From the NCBI GenBank assembly GCA_013397695.1, contig VYZI01000194.1:1-64000 (forward strand): a stretch of DNA of 64,000 bases. Reading direction: 5' to 3'. The number at the start of each line of letters is the position of its first letter. The stretch's first letter is position 1. Under the pieces are notes generated by a model. The model saw only the letters and a program-made list of their open reading frames with translations. It was not told where the DNA came from and ran no database searches. The stretch is from Centropus unirufus. Its lineage: Eukaryota > Chordata > Aves > Cuculiformes > Centropidae. This document shows positions 36,651 through 50,900 of the stretch, piece after piece. A program made the position numbers and the translations under genes.

Positions 36651-37266
36651 CAATATCCTCTTGCAGCAAAGAAGGCCAATGGTAACCTGGGCTACCTTAG
36701 GATTGGTGTTGCAAACAGGTCAAGGGAGGTGATCCTTCCCCTCTGCTCAGCACTGGTGAAGCCACACAGGGAGCACTGTGACCAGTTCTGAGCTCCACAG
36801 TGCAAAAGAGAGACATAATGAAGAGTACAATGAAGGGACATGAAGATGATGAAGGGACTGGAGCATCTTCCCTATGAAGAGAGGCTGAGAGAACTGGGGT
36901 TGTCCAGCCTGGAGAAGAGAATGCTCAGGAGCGATCTCGTCAATGTGTATAAGCACCTGAAGGGAGGGTGCAAAGAGGACACAGTCAGGCTCTTCTCAGT
37001 GGTGCCTGGTGACAGGACCAGAGGGCACACACTGAAAGACATGACGTTCCCTCTGAACATCAGGAACCACTTTTTCACTGTGAGGATGACTGGGCATTGG
37101 CACAGGTTGCTCAGGGAGGTTGTGGAGTCTCTGTCCATGGAGATGATCAAAAGCCATCTGGACAAAGTCCTGCACAACTGGGTGGCCCTGTCTACACAGA
37201 GAGGTTGAACCAGATGACTTCTAGAGGTGCCTTCAAAGCTCAACCTTTCTGCCATTCTGTGATTTC
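36651..37266 (+). mobile_element. CR1 LINE fragment with ORF2 C-terminal remnant
   Basis: About 0.6 kb of CR1 3' sequence. It begins near 'ttgcagcaaagaaggccaat', runs through 'gaggtgatccttcccctctg', 'gatgatgaagggactggagc' and 'ctcttctcagtggtgcctgg', and ends 'accagatgacttctagaggt' / 'ccattctgtgatt'. The frame 36840-37208 still reads a recognisable ORF2 tail (GLEHLPYEERLRELGLSSLE..., ...NIRNHFFTVRMTGHWHRLL...) without the reverse-transcriptase catalytic region, so it is a dead 5'-truncated copy. This is the largest mobile element I could find in the window. Confidence 0.93.
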
Positions 37267-40200
37267 TGTCCCGAAAGAATACTTGAGCCCTAGTACTTGA
37301 GGTACAGTGGGAACTAGACAGCTGGAGCTATTCCTACCCAAAAGTGGGAGAGGAATTTTTTCTTTCTACTCCTGCCCTATTTGTCCAGTCCATGCCGAGC
37401 CTACACATTATACATTTTTATGTCGTAAAAACAGTGTAAATGACATTTTAAATTGCACAAAAAAGCACATATCCAAATAGAGGTCTATTCAAGGAATGCA
37501 TACTGATATACTTACATGATTATCAGCGTGTATCAAGTATATCAATGAGGCTCTCTGTACCAGTCATTAGAAGACAGACATTCAAAGAGGGCCTTGAAGA
37601 CTATGTAGCTTAGTTTGACATCTGGCTCATAGTTAAAATTTTCAGTTTTCTATGATAAGTAGTTTCACAGACACTTCTGAATCGTATGCTGAATGTGCTT
37701 AGGCAAAATTTTTTTCTTGTGGTATTCTTTCCATATACCCAAATTTAAATTCTGAAAGCAGTGCTCAGGCAGACAATGACAAATCTATAACAAATTAACA
37801 GCTAAATATTTTCTTTATAGCAAGTGAATTGCAAGAGGTTTCATTATTTGTAATAAAGACATATCTCTAGCAAACTGTTACCTGGCTTTTCAGGTTTGTT
37901 GTACTGGTCTGAGCATTTAAGCATGGATTTGAAGTACTTTTGTCATTTCTAGCAGTGTTCTTATTTACCTATGCACAAGTTACTTTACATATGGAGGATC
38001 TCACAAAACTAAATCTAAAAAAACCCATTAATGTCAGAGTAAAAAGCCCTGCAAGAAAGTAAAAAAGTTTATTTTGCGGTGCTCTTGGTAAGCTGAGCCT
38101 GCTGGTGATTATGTGATATACAACGTTTCACATGAAAACTATTGAAGATGTTTGGTTCTGTATCTTTTAAAGAGCAAAGCAAAGTTTTATTGTCAGGACA
38201 ACAATAACTTCATATCCTTACCAGAATATTCTAGCATCCTAGCAGTGTTTGAGCATGATTGTTGTTTTAGTTGAAGACATGCTGACTGTGGATACCAAAA
38301 CGTAATACTTATTTTTGGCATAAATATCTTTTACCCTGAAGATCTCAGATCATTTCAATATTGACGTAGGCCTGCTGTGCTATTAATATGAAAGTCAACT
38401 AGTGCCTACACATGCTCGTAACATAAAGAAATGTTTGCCTAAGCAAGACCTAAGTACTTGTTTACATAGGGAAGTCTGTATGGAACAGTTATATGTGAAA
38501 TACATCCCCATACCTGACTGCACACTAAATCCCTTGGTAGGCAGCTGGATGTGGACCAGCTCAAGGCTTCAATAAATATTAGAGCCAAAAGTAGATTTTA
38601 CTGCCCTATTCTGTATTAAATAAAAGAATATTTATCTTGTGGGATCTATCAGCACAGGACTAGGCAGAGATTAAAAAAAAAAAAAAGATCTGTAAGCATA
38701 TGTAATCTAGGAGTTGCAGAAGAGAGGCTTGTAGGGAGTCTTGAACTCAAAATGAGAGATTTAGGAGTCTGGGCTCCAGCAAATGAGAAAGGACTGGGAG
38801 ACAGTAGTAAATCTGAAGCAGGTATGAAAGGGTAACTGAGGAGTCAGTGGGCATTGGGACAGGGGAGGAAAGGATGAATGAAAGTGTGTGGGGCCTGTGC
38901 ATCTTTTAGGAGCTATGGGAGATTTCGGCATCTGTGAGCTTGTCCCTCTCTCCTCAGCAGATCTGCTCAGAAAATGAGGAGATCCCTGCTGTCTTCTTTC
39001 CCAGATACCTTCACCCTCTTACCAGAAAGAGCAGCCTCTGCTCCTGTAGAGGGAGACCGCACGTGAAGGTGAAGAACAGGCTCAGGGCCAAGAGCAATGG
39101 AAGGGGAGAGCAGCACCAGGGAATAAGTGAGATAAGTGATTGTTGCTACCAGCAGATCACAGGCTCCTCTTCCAAGTGGCCACCGTCCCTCTCACCTTAG
39201 CAGGAACAGCGGCAAATTTGGCCCTGTGTGTAGCTACAAAAACTGAAGTCCACTGCTGGGAGCAGTGAGCTCTTCTTAACCCCTTTGGTCAGTGAGCTGT
39301 AAGGAAACATCTGTCCTTCACTGGGGTGAATGGCTGCTCCTGTAGATTGTTGCCCTGGGCAGCTGTCTACATCAAGACCTAAATTCCTTTGTTGACTTTT
39401 CTTGTGTAAAGACTCCTTAGAATGCCTGGCATAGTGTTTGTATTTCCCTGAAGACTGAAACAACTAGTAAATGATACTTAATTTATCTTGGAAGAAGAAA
39501 AGGCTTGGACTGACCCCAAGGTGTCTGGTGCAGTGGTGTTTTGTGCTTTTTTTTTTTAATGCTCCTTATCCTGCTGTTCAGCATTTCCCAAAGGGGAAAA
39601 TGCAAGTTTTGCTGGAAAAATATTTGGTGGAAGCATCTGATGAAAAAGGCTTCCAAACATTAGCTAGTCAATGTAGAAATGCCAGTCCGGGTACCTACAT
39701 GTTTCCCACTGATAATGCACGTCTTGGCAAGCTGAGCGTGGATACTTCCGTTTGCTGCCAGTGAGTTAGGGCAAAATGTATTCAAGTGCGCAGCAGCTGG
39801 AAGTCTCTCTCTAGAAAACATGGAGAGATGCTAAAAATCAGCACTTGGGGATATGATCAAATCATTGTTTTATAAACTAAGAAGTTTTATAAGAGCCAGG
39901 GACAAGCCAGTGAGGGCATAATACCTTTTGGACATCAGTAACAGCAAACAAGTGGGAACCCAGTAGCACCAGGCTGAAGGGATTTTATTTAATTGAAAGG
40001 CAAAACACTAAGATAATCCAACATTAGAATACTGACAAGCAAATCAAGATCTCAGTATATGGCAGATACATCACAGATGCTCTAAAACAGAACTATACTT
40101 GTGATTAATTTTAGCCTTTGATGATTCCTGCTCATACAAACATACAAAAATTTAGTGTTGCTTTAATGCCAAGAGGCTAAATTTGTCCTGGTCTTAAGAT

Positions 40201-41439
40201 TCATTTCTTATATACCCCAAACCACAGCACCTTGCACAATAGAAGTACACATGCACACACTGGAGTTGTTTTCCTTACACTTTGCTGCATTAATTTCAGA
40301 TTTTAATTATCACTAATCCTAAATATCCAATTTAAAACCAGACATCTCACCTCCTCACACCCCCAAATGGAATTATTTAGCACATTTTGTTACTGACAAG
40401 GGCTTTTTAACCTCTAAGGTAGTTATGCTTTCCAGCTTTTTCCTGCATTTCTGAAAGCTGAATTAAAAACAAACAACAGATATCTTAGAGTCCCAGTTGA
40501 GCCCCTGACTCTGAAAGCCAAAGATTTAGCAAGAACAACAACACAACAAAATTCTCAATTAAATAAGGAAAGGTGACAGCATTCATCCTAAGGATTGTTA
40601 TAAGGTTAACACAGACCATAATGAAGAAGTTGGTTTTCAGCTCAAAAATTCTTTTCCCTATTCTGTTGTTCAGGGCTCCATTTAGCTGAAGAGATGACTC
40701 TATCATTCCTATACAAGGTAGGAGAGCTTAAAACTTTTTCTGGAGAAGGCTTTAAACTCTCTGCTCTGGATTTAAACTCTGCTGGACACTACTTAAAGTC
40801 ATTGTCTGAACTGACCCAAAGCTCTTGTGATACAACAAAAAAATAGCTCAGATTTAAATAAACCAAACTATCTTTGTGCTACAGCAAACGATGACAAACA
40901 CATAGCAGCAAAGGAGAAGCTTTCTAAAGTCTTATTTTGGTGTAAGGCCTTACTAAACCCGCTCTCTTCCCTAAATCTCTTAATGACTAAGAACTTCCAC
41001 TCCCTGTTTAATAATCTCGCGGAAATTCATTCAAAGCCATTTAGATCCGAGTTCCTCACCATTAAGTCACATCGTTGCTCTCAGTTGTCTCCCCCTATTC
41101 CACCACAGCTGTCCAGCTCTTCTGGATGAGAATGGAGATACGAACACTCGCCCAGGCACAGCTCTGTTCTGGGAGTTTGTGAGTGCTTATGATTCCCTGT
41201 GCCTCCCGATGACAGTTCCTTCTGCTCTCTCCCTTTGAGTCAGCAAAAAAATGAAATGCAAGAGAGTCTTGCTTAATGGCCTTGAGCTGTCATTAAGGCT
41301 GTACAGATTTTAGTCTTTTGGAAAAAAAAGGAACTACTTTATAAATCGATACAGAACTGGCAAACATTGCTCTCAGAAGCCATAATCTTGCTGAGAGTTT
41401 TAAAACTGAATTTCACTAAAATTCTCCAGCCAATTGTCT
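37267..41439. other. AT-rich intergenic-like sequence, no gene seen
   Basis: Poly-A at 38673 and only short chance frames. No recognisable repeat family beyond low complexity. Confidence 0.55.
38673..38686 (+). repeat. Poly-A tract (A14)
   Basis: Fourteen consecutive A after 'gcagagatt'. No upstream retrotransposed sequence recognised. Confidence 0.85.
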
Positions 41440-41895
41440 TTCTGTGGCTCCCCTTCCTCCCATCTACCCATTACCTCTGCTCTCAGAGCTCTCACCAAGG
41501 ACATTTCACTTATTCTCATGGTTTTAGCTACTGCCTACATTACTAAAATCTCATTTATGTTTCTTTTCCAATTTTTTCCTTACTTCAGCCTGTTAGTTTC
41601 AAGCATATTGGTTTTACAGTTGGAAATAGCAACCTTCCCCTCAAAAACCTTGTTCTTTCCTTTGCCATTTTAAATATGCTTAATGTTCCCTCTTACCCAT
41701 ACTTCTAAACCATACTTCCAAACAGCACTTTTGTTTGTTTTATTTTTATTTATTTCTCCATCTTCCCATTGGTTTTATCTCATACACTTACCCCAATTTA
41801 TATTTCTAAACTTTGCATATAATTGTTCACTAATCTCTATTACTAGCCCTTCCCATCTCCTCCCACCCCCCTACTTCAACCTCTTTCCTTCTTTA
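41440..41895. repeat. Long pyrimidine-rich (C/T on plus strand) stretch
   Basis: Over about 450 bases the plus strand is strongly biased to T and C (for example 'tctccatcttcccattgg', 'cccatctcctcccacccccc', 'ctctttccttctttaatg'). Two open frames inside it (41434-41673 and 41683-41901) are rich in Phe/Leu/Ser/Pro as expected from composition and are not convincing genes. The strand asymmetry could be an old degenerate polypyrimidine repeat. Confidence 0.6.
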
Positions 41896-44689
41896 ATGTG
41901 AATTGAGAAATGGTTGGGCCTGACTGATTAGAATTCACCCTTTATCTTTGGTGTCAATACACCTGCTGACTCAAGCAGACAATGCTGCATCGATTTGATT
42001 CATTATTTCTTCATAAGAACTGAAGACTTACCATTTTTAAAGTTAAAGCTCAGGATTTGTTGTGTTTTCAAATGCAGTTAAGCAGCAGCTTAAAAATAAT
42101 TCACAGTTACTAGTCATTTACAGAGAATTATGCTCTCATCCTGGAACCTCTGTGAAGTATAGTTTTCCAGGTTCTGTCTAAGCTCTACTTCTAAAATATT
42201 CCAGGTATTAATTTCACCATATTGTGCCACCAATCCTTACTGAAAGTTAATATTTTTTTAATATTTTAATATTATCTACCTAGTTAAAAGCAAAATACTG
42301 AGGCAATTATTGATAGATTTCTTCTCATATGAGTGCTTTGCTGCATCTAATTTCCACACACATCCCATCACAGCTTAGTAATCTCTTAGACAGCCACAGC
42401 TGTGCCAGCAAATGCAACTAGTTTCTTCGCTCCCAAGGGCCCAGCTCTGAATTAGCTAGTGCTAAACAGTATCCCTCCCACCACAATTAATGGGATGCAC
42501 ATTGCAATGTTATTTTTTTCCCTTCTGTCCCTAAACCCGAGCTCATTATTAGTGTCTTTAAGCTCACAGTTTGCTACCAAGTTGATTCACGTGACACCTA
42601 AGTATTAGATTCTACAATATTAATATGTGGAAACTGCTTGATTTTTCACATGTATTTATGCTTGTAAATGGTTCTCATGGTTTACTTGCTACTATTCTAT
42701 GTCATGATTTCCAGAGCTCATTGTATCAGGGAGCATCTTGACATACTTGTGCTTGCTCCTTGTCCTGCTATCTCCCATTATTTTGGAAGTAACCAAAAGC
42801 CAAACCCATTACCTTTAAGATTTTGCCATTCCCTTCAACCTTTACACATGGAAGGAAAGATAGGCACAGTCCTGCTGTTTTCAGGTTGCCCTCAAAGATC
42901 CTGAGCGCGCTCGTGCTCTGTGTGTAGCACAGGGGGAGGAAGCAATGGAGAGAGTACATGAAGCAAAGTGCAAAGGTGCGTCTGGAAGAGAGGAAAGGCA
43001 ATGTCAGAAACATTTTGGGGGAAGATTGCCGAAGGACTGATGAACGACGTGCTTTTGTCAGCTAGGGGAGAGAATTTTAGGAGGCCATTAACCTAGTTCC
43101 CACATTTTTGATCCAAATTATAGAATTAAAAACGAAAAAGGTTCAGCTGAAGACTAAAATATTAAAAGGAAATTCATGATTATATCCAAATACTCTTTCT
43201 GTTTTTGTGGCTCACTGCTTTTCTTTTCTGAGTTCACTAAAGACTAAACATTTAATGTGTTTTAGATTCAGCCAAGAAGTTAATTAACATACCGGCAAAT
43301 ATTTATACACTTGTCCCAGAACTTTTCCAGGTCAGACTTTGCATATCTTCCCTTGTATTTCCCTGTATCCTTATTAGAAATGCACAGAACTCTGTCTGAG
43401 CTGTTCTCACCTTTTCATTTTATCTCTATATTTGTCCAGAGCATGTAGGTATGGCTGAGGAGTCTACTCCTTTGAACTGTGATACTTTTCACTCTAAGTT
43501 TGTGTTTTACTTGATGTACAGTAGAGATCGTGTTGAGTGAAGCACAAACACAGAACCCATCTCTGTCTGCTAATTAAACTTGATGTCTGTGCAGTTGAAT
43601 ACAAATGTACCAGACTTGAACATTTGCTGAAATTTGCATTAAATGACATTAAAAAAATAGGAGAGTGGTTGTCTCAGCTGTTATCTGAGAATCAGCTCTT
43701 CCCATTCTTTTGGAGGGCTGTCTGTCTGAAACAGATGCTGCCACTGATTTCCAAGGGAGGGGATCATGAATGAGAGAAGCAACATCTGCAGGTGGTTTTT
43801 CCTGAATTACTTATCACCTGGAAAAGACAGAGCTTAGGTAGCAAGCGAGATAACGATGGTGAAATGTGAAACACTGAAATGATGGGCAGCACTGTATTAT
43901 TTGTCTCATGGGTCAATAAGACCAGGCATTATGATTCATCATAAATGTAACTTGCTGGGAGGGACTCATTTCATGACTACTTAGAAAAATAGGGAGGCTT
44001 CTCAAGAGGCACAAGACTCAGGAGATGAACGGCAGGAAGGCTGAAGTGCTGTGGAATTGCTTTTGTGTCTGGCATTCTGAACCCTTTGAAGACTGCTGTG
44101 GGCAAGACTGGCTCAGAGAAGGACAAAGTGGATAGTTGCCTCTCAGAGCAGACTCCTGGGAGCCACAAAACGCTGCTGTTACTGACGGAGGGATCAGATG
44201 TTTCTAAGAAAGGCAGCAAACTTATGGCTTTCCCAGGCCCTTCCCCTTAGCTCTGCTCACAGCCTCTGCCTGATCTGTTGGCGTTTCTCACCATGCCAAC
44301 ACACCATATGCCTGCTCTGGTTATGGATTATCCAGTTTAATCTTACACCAAACCCTGTGCTGCTTCCTGAGGAATGTTCACAGCCACTCACTGAACACTC
44401 CTACACCCCATGCTGCTCCAGAAACAGTCCTCCAGCTGAACATATGCCTTCTTTAAAAGAAAAAAAAGGAAGCATTATTATTGGCCACTGCATCCAACAC
44501 AGAGAAAACTACTGAAAGCAAGAGTTTGTGGCCATATGTTGGGAAGATAGGCTAGGTGGTAATCAGAAATCTAAAAATCTGATTTTTTTTTCCCCTAGGA
44601 GGGAGGAGACCTGTGGGACTGCTGAGCATGGGATTGTGGTATAATGTCCAACAGTAGAAGACTGGAACTCTTCAAATATTAGGCTTAGC

Positions 44690-44990
44690 CATGTTTGCAT
44701 GTATATGCATGTGGATACACACAAACTGTTGAAAATGGAAATCCAACAAGCTGTGAAATTCAAGCGTGCTTTTATTGTGTTTTCCTTCCACGAAAAGCAT
44801 TTGTTTATGTGTTTGCAATGTTATTGAGGAATATCGTCCTTTTTCAACCTTTTTGCATATATTGTTAATGCATGCATGGATATATATCAAGACAAATAAG
44901 TACCTACATGTATGTATGCATAAACCCGTATCTGTGCATGCTACTGGTAGGCATATATATATATATATCTGTATGTATGAGCTGAGTGAA
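44690..44990. repeat. Decayed TATG/CATG and (AT)n alternating tract
   Basis: The stretch contains 'tgtttgcatgtatatgcatg', 'tgcatgcatggatatatatc', 'acatgtatgtatgcataaac', a clean (AT)8 at 44953-44968 and 'tgtatgtatgagc'. It looks like an eroded purine-pyrimidine alternating microsatellite. Only the (AT)8 core is still uninterrupted. Confidence 0.7.
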
Positions 44991-47900
44991 AGAATCTCAC
45001 TCCTTGTTCACATTAGAGTCTATGGATTTAGTATAATTCTTTAAAAATGACCATACTGTGTGAAGGCACACACATATTCCACGCTCAGCAAAAACACCTT
45101 GACCAAAAAACCCCACATTTGTAAGATATTACAGCTCATGTTCGAACTTTCCAGTTGCTGAGGTGTGCTTCAGAATAGAGCCATGACATTAGAGGCAAAG
45201 TGTGGCAGTGACTGGAGTCTGGGCTAATGAGCCCTGCTGGGATAATTAGCATGACCTCCCTGCTATTGTCATTAAGAGACGTTAAACCAAGGGAGAGCAC
45301 AAGAAGGAAAACAGAATTGGAAAGGACCAGGCAGATAAAGATGAAATGTAGAGACTGGGAAATGGAGAAGGTTGCTGCGGGGAGTTCTGGCTACAAAAAT
45401 GTTGGGAATAGTGGATTCATAGTCTGTAACATGATCTAATGGTCCCAGCTCACCTTAACCCTAACAGAAAGGCTTTTCAAAAGAACTACAAAAAATCCAT
45501 TTTTCCTAAGCAATGAGTGTAATCTGGGAAAAAAAGAGAATTTGTCTGATCTTAATTACATGGTCTTTGTTTCCCACGGTATTCCTCATGGAAGCTAGGG
45601 AGCAATATGAGAGGCCTCCTGTGGCCAGCTGAACACCTATAAATTCCCTCGGCTGCAGGTAAAGACGAGACAGCCCACCAGGCAATGTGTCTGCTTTATT
45701 GTCTAATGGGAGAAAGTTGTTATTATCACTCTAATTTTTGTGTCTACAGAGACAGAGGTGTGCACGGCTCTCCCAACAGTAAAGCAAAGGTGATTGGCCT
45801 CAAACTCCTGTCATCCAAGTTCGTGCCCAGACTGGGCAAAGTGAGCCACGAAGGTGATGCTTGTACAGAGCATAACACCTTATTATCTGTTGCTGTAAGC
45901 TGGCATGACTCCATCAACCCAGACAAAAGTACCAAAAAGGTAGCCATATGGAGCCCTTTAACAAAAGGCGGTGAACTCGAGGTGGAAAGGTTGGCTCCGA
46001 GCACCAGTCTGTGTCTTCATACGCAATGCACAGACATTTACACCAACAGGGAACAGACGTGAAGCTCTGTGCTCTGGTTGGGTTTTTTTGATAGATTGCT
46101 TTGCAGCAGCAGAGGTACTGCACAAACTACCCCGCAGGATTCTTGTTGATAGTCTCCTACTTCTGCAGAACTTTAATTCCACTGGGCTAGTCCTCATTCA
46201 CATCACCTTGGTTTACAGCATTATCAGTTCATAAGGATTCAATAACATAAGAAAAGCTGAGAGACTGACTTTCAACACCAGAAACTTTTCCAGTGAAGAT
46301 TTTCTGTTTGCCACAGAGGCAAGGAAAGATCCCATACAGCCTCTTAAAAAAGGGAATAGTTGGTCAAAGTACATAGAGACCTTGAAAAGCCAGAAAAAGA
46401 ACAACTGATTTTATAAAGAATATGAATAAAAATAACCCTTCTATAACTATGAAAATACTTTTTAATTTAAATAGTCAAATTCAAGAAGACATTGAGGAGC
46501 AGCAGCTTAGCACAAATGTGCTCTGAGCTTTACAAGAACCAAGTGTGTGCCTTATGCAATGCAATACATTAAATTACTGAGCTTTTTAAAGGCACGTAGA
46601 GAGCTAAATACGTTGAAACAGTTGCCAAAGATCACTTGCATAATATTTCTGTTAATTTTCATTGCCATGCATAAAATCGTAGGAAGAGAAAGATTTCAGC
46701 TCTTTCATTGCAACATTAATTGGACTCTACTGTCACTAGTCTTTCTTTATTTGCATGTCAAAGCAAAATTCCATTGAAGAACCCACCTCTGTAGTTTTTC
46801 CAGCAGTAGATCAACATTATTGGAAAAAACCCTCAATAGTTGCTTCCTGATTTTTTTTCCGTTTCATGATTCTTCTCGACTCTTGAATTTAGCTGTCCTT
46901 GCTCTCCTTGACAAACTCTGGCTCAGTAGAATTTTGATGTGCGAATTAAAATCTCTGCAAATCCAAACTGGTATGTGTGGGGGCCTCTGTTGGTAGTACA
47001 GCCAGTTGATCAGTAGATGGTGGTGGTGCACTGTCACCCGATGCTGTTGGCCAAGGACAATACTCAGCTGTTAAACCCTTTTTTATTTTAGAGCAGACCA
47101 GTAACAGTCTAGGTTTTTAATGTATCAGAACATTAAGAAATGAGAAATGCTAAATATCTGTCTCTTTTGAATGAAGAGAAATTTTAATTTGCCTTTTTTT
47201 TTTCCTAGAGTTTCAGCAAACTTCTAAACTTTCTTTTCCAGCATCCTGTATTTTTATTCTGTGGGAAGAATGTCCATTAGCTTTTGCTTTTCTCATATAC
47301 TAATCAAAACGAAAGAATCAAGGAGAAATATTATACAGCGTGTGAAGACACCCAATGCAATTGTCAGACTGCATAAACCCTGCCAATATGGTTGTTTGCC
47401 ATTTAACCTCTTATATTGTCTTTGTGGCATCCATATGGAGGTGAAGAAGGGAGTGAAGGAGGTGGTTTCAGCCCTCCCAGGCAGGTAGGATGGAGAGGTA
47501 GAGCACTGGGGACCTCCTGCCCCTGTTCTAGAAGCTGGTTCACGTACAGGATTCTGGTGTACCTTTATCTTAGTGGCTTGATCTTTTTTTCCAGGTGTTT
47601 CAGACCTTTCTCCTAGGGATATATAAAGCATTGTGCACCTGGAACCAATGTGTTTGTCATGATGAGGATGGACTGTATTGATTTTGGGACCTCTACTGAG
47701 AGCGGAAGAAGTGAGGACTTGGACAAGGACCACGGATGAGTGGATTAGAGCTGCTTTTCTGAGTAGTACAGACTGCGAAGTTTTATAGCAGGACCTCGGA
47801 TGGGACTTGCTGAAAGCAATATCTAACATAGCATTGGCTAGGGACCGAATAGTAGGGGCAGATTAGATTTCCAGTTAAGCCTGTTTGCCACCCACTGGCC

Positions 47901-50900
47901 AGGGTGCAGATTTTCCTGTTGCTTCAATGGGAACGTGCAGCTTGTTATAAGAATTTACATGTGATGGATGATTAGCATGTAGAAAGCACAGTTTAACAGT
48001 AGAGTATATTTGAGTATTTCTAGGCTTTTATTTACAGTTATAAGTGTAATGACTCCAAAACCGGCCAATGACAGGACCATACCAGGATCATAAATGTGAA
48101 GTTCACATGTGCCATCCAGAGCAATACTTCTTCAGTTCCTAGGTGACACTGGCTAAGAAGAGGTACTGAAGGAGAGGCTGTCTGAATGACAGATTACGTG
48201 CGTGAATAATAAAAGATGAAAGACCAATTCCATTTGAGCTGTGCGTAAAACCTATCATGGAGGTAAAGAAAGGTGTGAGTCAAAGCTAAACTTGTAGTTG
48301 AGAACAGGGTGAGGAAGTTGGTCTGAACTGCTCCTTTTCCTCAAATATTTGGTGTCAGAAGAAGAATCTAGTGTCACAAAAAGACATTGGAGAGGGATTC
48401 CAGAGGACTTGACTGGAAGTGTCTTCCTACCATTTGTTCCTATTCACTTCTGGCTTTGGTCTTATCTTTGCCCAGAGACAGAACTGCATCATGAAAGTGG
48501 ATGAGTCTTTGTCTCATTGTTTAAGCTCTAGTAAAGTTGGGCAGTGAAACAGAGAAAAATTTGCCCCAAAACAAACCAGAAACGAGAAATGACCTTTTTA
48601 AATTTTCTCATGATGAGTGAGATTATTATTTTTCCTCTCCTCTCTTTTCCCTCCCTACTTCACTTACAGTGTCACCTAAAAATATAAGAAACGATTGTTT
48701 AGAGATGGAATATAAAGAGTAATTCCCATGCTTCCCCTTTTGGATTTGAAAGTTGTTAAGAATTTATTGCTCAGTAAGTTAAATTTGATGAGATGACATT
48801 TCTGAGGGAAATGGCTATGTAAATGCATCCTTATACTGTCTCTGGGGTGCCACTACAAACAAAAATTCCATCCCCACACTGTAATGATATCACCTTTGTA
48901 TGGCTGAATGCAGAAAATAGAAAACCATAAAACTAATATTTTATGAACAGTTTCTCCTTTATTAGGTCTTGGAATAAAAGAAGTCTATTTATTTAAAAAG
49001 AAAAGTGAAAGAGTGAGAAATTTAAAGAATTTTCATGATGCTTTCAAATATTAAAAAGAGAATACAATAAAATAAAAAGGAATTCAGTAACTCATCTCTG
49101 ATTGCCCACATGTAATTAATTTTACACTATGAAGATGTCAGTGCAGAAACATTATACGTGTCAGAAAAAAAAAAAGCCTTAAGATAAAATTAATATCTTA
49201 AAGAAAAATGATACCACAGCTTGTACTGTAAGGCTTAGTCATTAGTGAGGTTATTTAATATAGGTCTTCCATCATGCAGTATAATTAAAACGATAAGTTT
49301 ACCCCAGCTCCTTGACAGTTCTTCCTTGATTAATGTATACTCCTCTTATAGGCTGGTGGGTTTCAATTTAGAGCCATGAACTCCTGGCAAATTGGGCCTA
49401 CAACCTCCATATGGAGTCACAAGGTTTTCATGCAAATGGAAGTTCTGACCCTACAAAGACTGGAGAAAATTTCCCAGCCCAAATTTAAATACCTCCTGTA
49501 ACACCATGCAGCAAATATTCCTCTAATCATTAATTCTGCAGGAAGATAAAAATATATTCAATATGGATATATTTGATGTAATTTGAACATTAGTTATCAC
49601 ACCCATCCCTTTAACATGAAATCTGTTTTTCTTAGGCAGAGTGCGGCAAAGGATTCAGGAACAAGGCACTACCTAAAGAAAAATATCATTAACATTACAA
49701 TAAAAAAGTATCAAGCTCCCTCTGCTCCTTACCATGTTATAGAGCACAGTACTGCTCTTCTTTTTTCCTGTACAAAATGCCTATGTGTAAAGAAAAACAA
49801 TAAAAGCCAAAATTAGGTCTTTAACTTTGACTTTAGTCATTTACTTTGAGCAGATTATTAACTGATAATGTCCCAAAGAAAGCAACATAGAATCTGAAAG
49901 GTAAGTCTCATACTTTCCCAGGCACGCTATGGAAACTTCCCTCTTGCCTGAAGAGCGGATGAATTTTTTTGAATACCTCAAAACAGCCACTCAGCAGATG
50001 AGGTCTTTCTGCTGCTGTCTATAGACCCATAAATAGCACTGGGAAGGACTCTGTAAGGCGAGGATGCTCTCACCACTCTTCTGCCTTAGGTTACACTCTG
50101 TCTGCAGGCTCTTCTGCAGCCTCTTCTCCGCTATCCCCAGTGACCGGGGCCCTGTGTTCCACTCCCCACGCGATCTGATTTCCATGCTTCACTGCCCTGC
50201 CTGTTCAGAAATACTCTCTAACAACTAACCTACATCTCCCTCAGTGACGTAGGAGCCTCTTATTTTTTGTCCTATTCAAGAGGAACGCGACAAACAGATT
50301 ATTCCTCTTTGCAGCAGCAGCTTTTTACATGTTTGAAGCTTATTGCCATCTCCCTCTTCAGTCTTCTCTTTTTCACCATCAGTCCTTCCCAATCATTCCC
50401 ACTGCCTTCTTTTGGAGTCACGGTTTTCTCAAAGAACATCCCTTATAATGTGGGATTTCCCATGTTTGAGCCTCAAATCTCATATGCCTTATTAAAAAAG
50501 TGTGATATAGTGCCTGCTCTTGTACTTCCCCTTTACTTTAATAAGGAGCATGGGTTTTGAGGCTGGAACGTAGAAATACCTGCAGCTGCTTTCCTGCCCC
50601 ATTCTTCAGAGCAGCATTTGGCAGCATAGAGCCACAATTTGGATGTGATTGTGACAGAGGTGAAAGCCAGAGCACACCTAAAGTAGCTGGGGAGGTCTGA
50701 AGGACAGTGCATACCCCGAAGCACCAGGAAGGTGTATCAGTGTTTTAAAATTCAGAACCCAGCAACTCCCATGTGCTGGCCCATATCAGACTTAATCCTC
50801 CTGCCATGGAGACTCACCGACATAATAAAAGAAATATTCCTGTTTTGTAGGCAATACTTTCGTTTATATAGCTCAGGAGATGACATTCTAGGTTCATGAT

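Noticed and set aside
36840..37208. 122-codon ORF as a host gene
   Set aside because: It is the C-terminal remnant of CR1 ORF2 inside a truncated LINE copy.
45685..46062. 125-codon plus-strand ORF, possible pseudogene
   Set aside because: No homology recognised, no poly-A tail or flanking duplications of a retrocopy.
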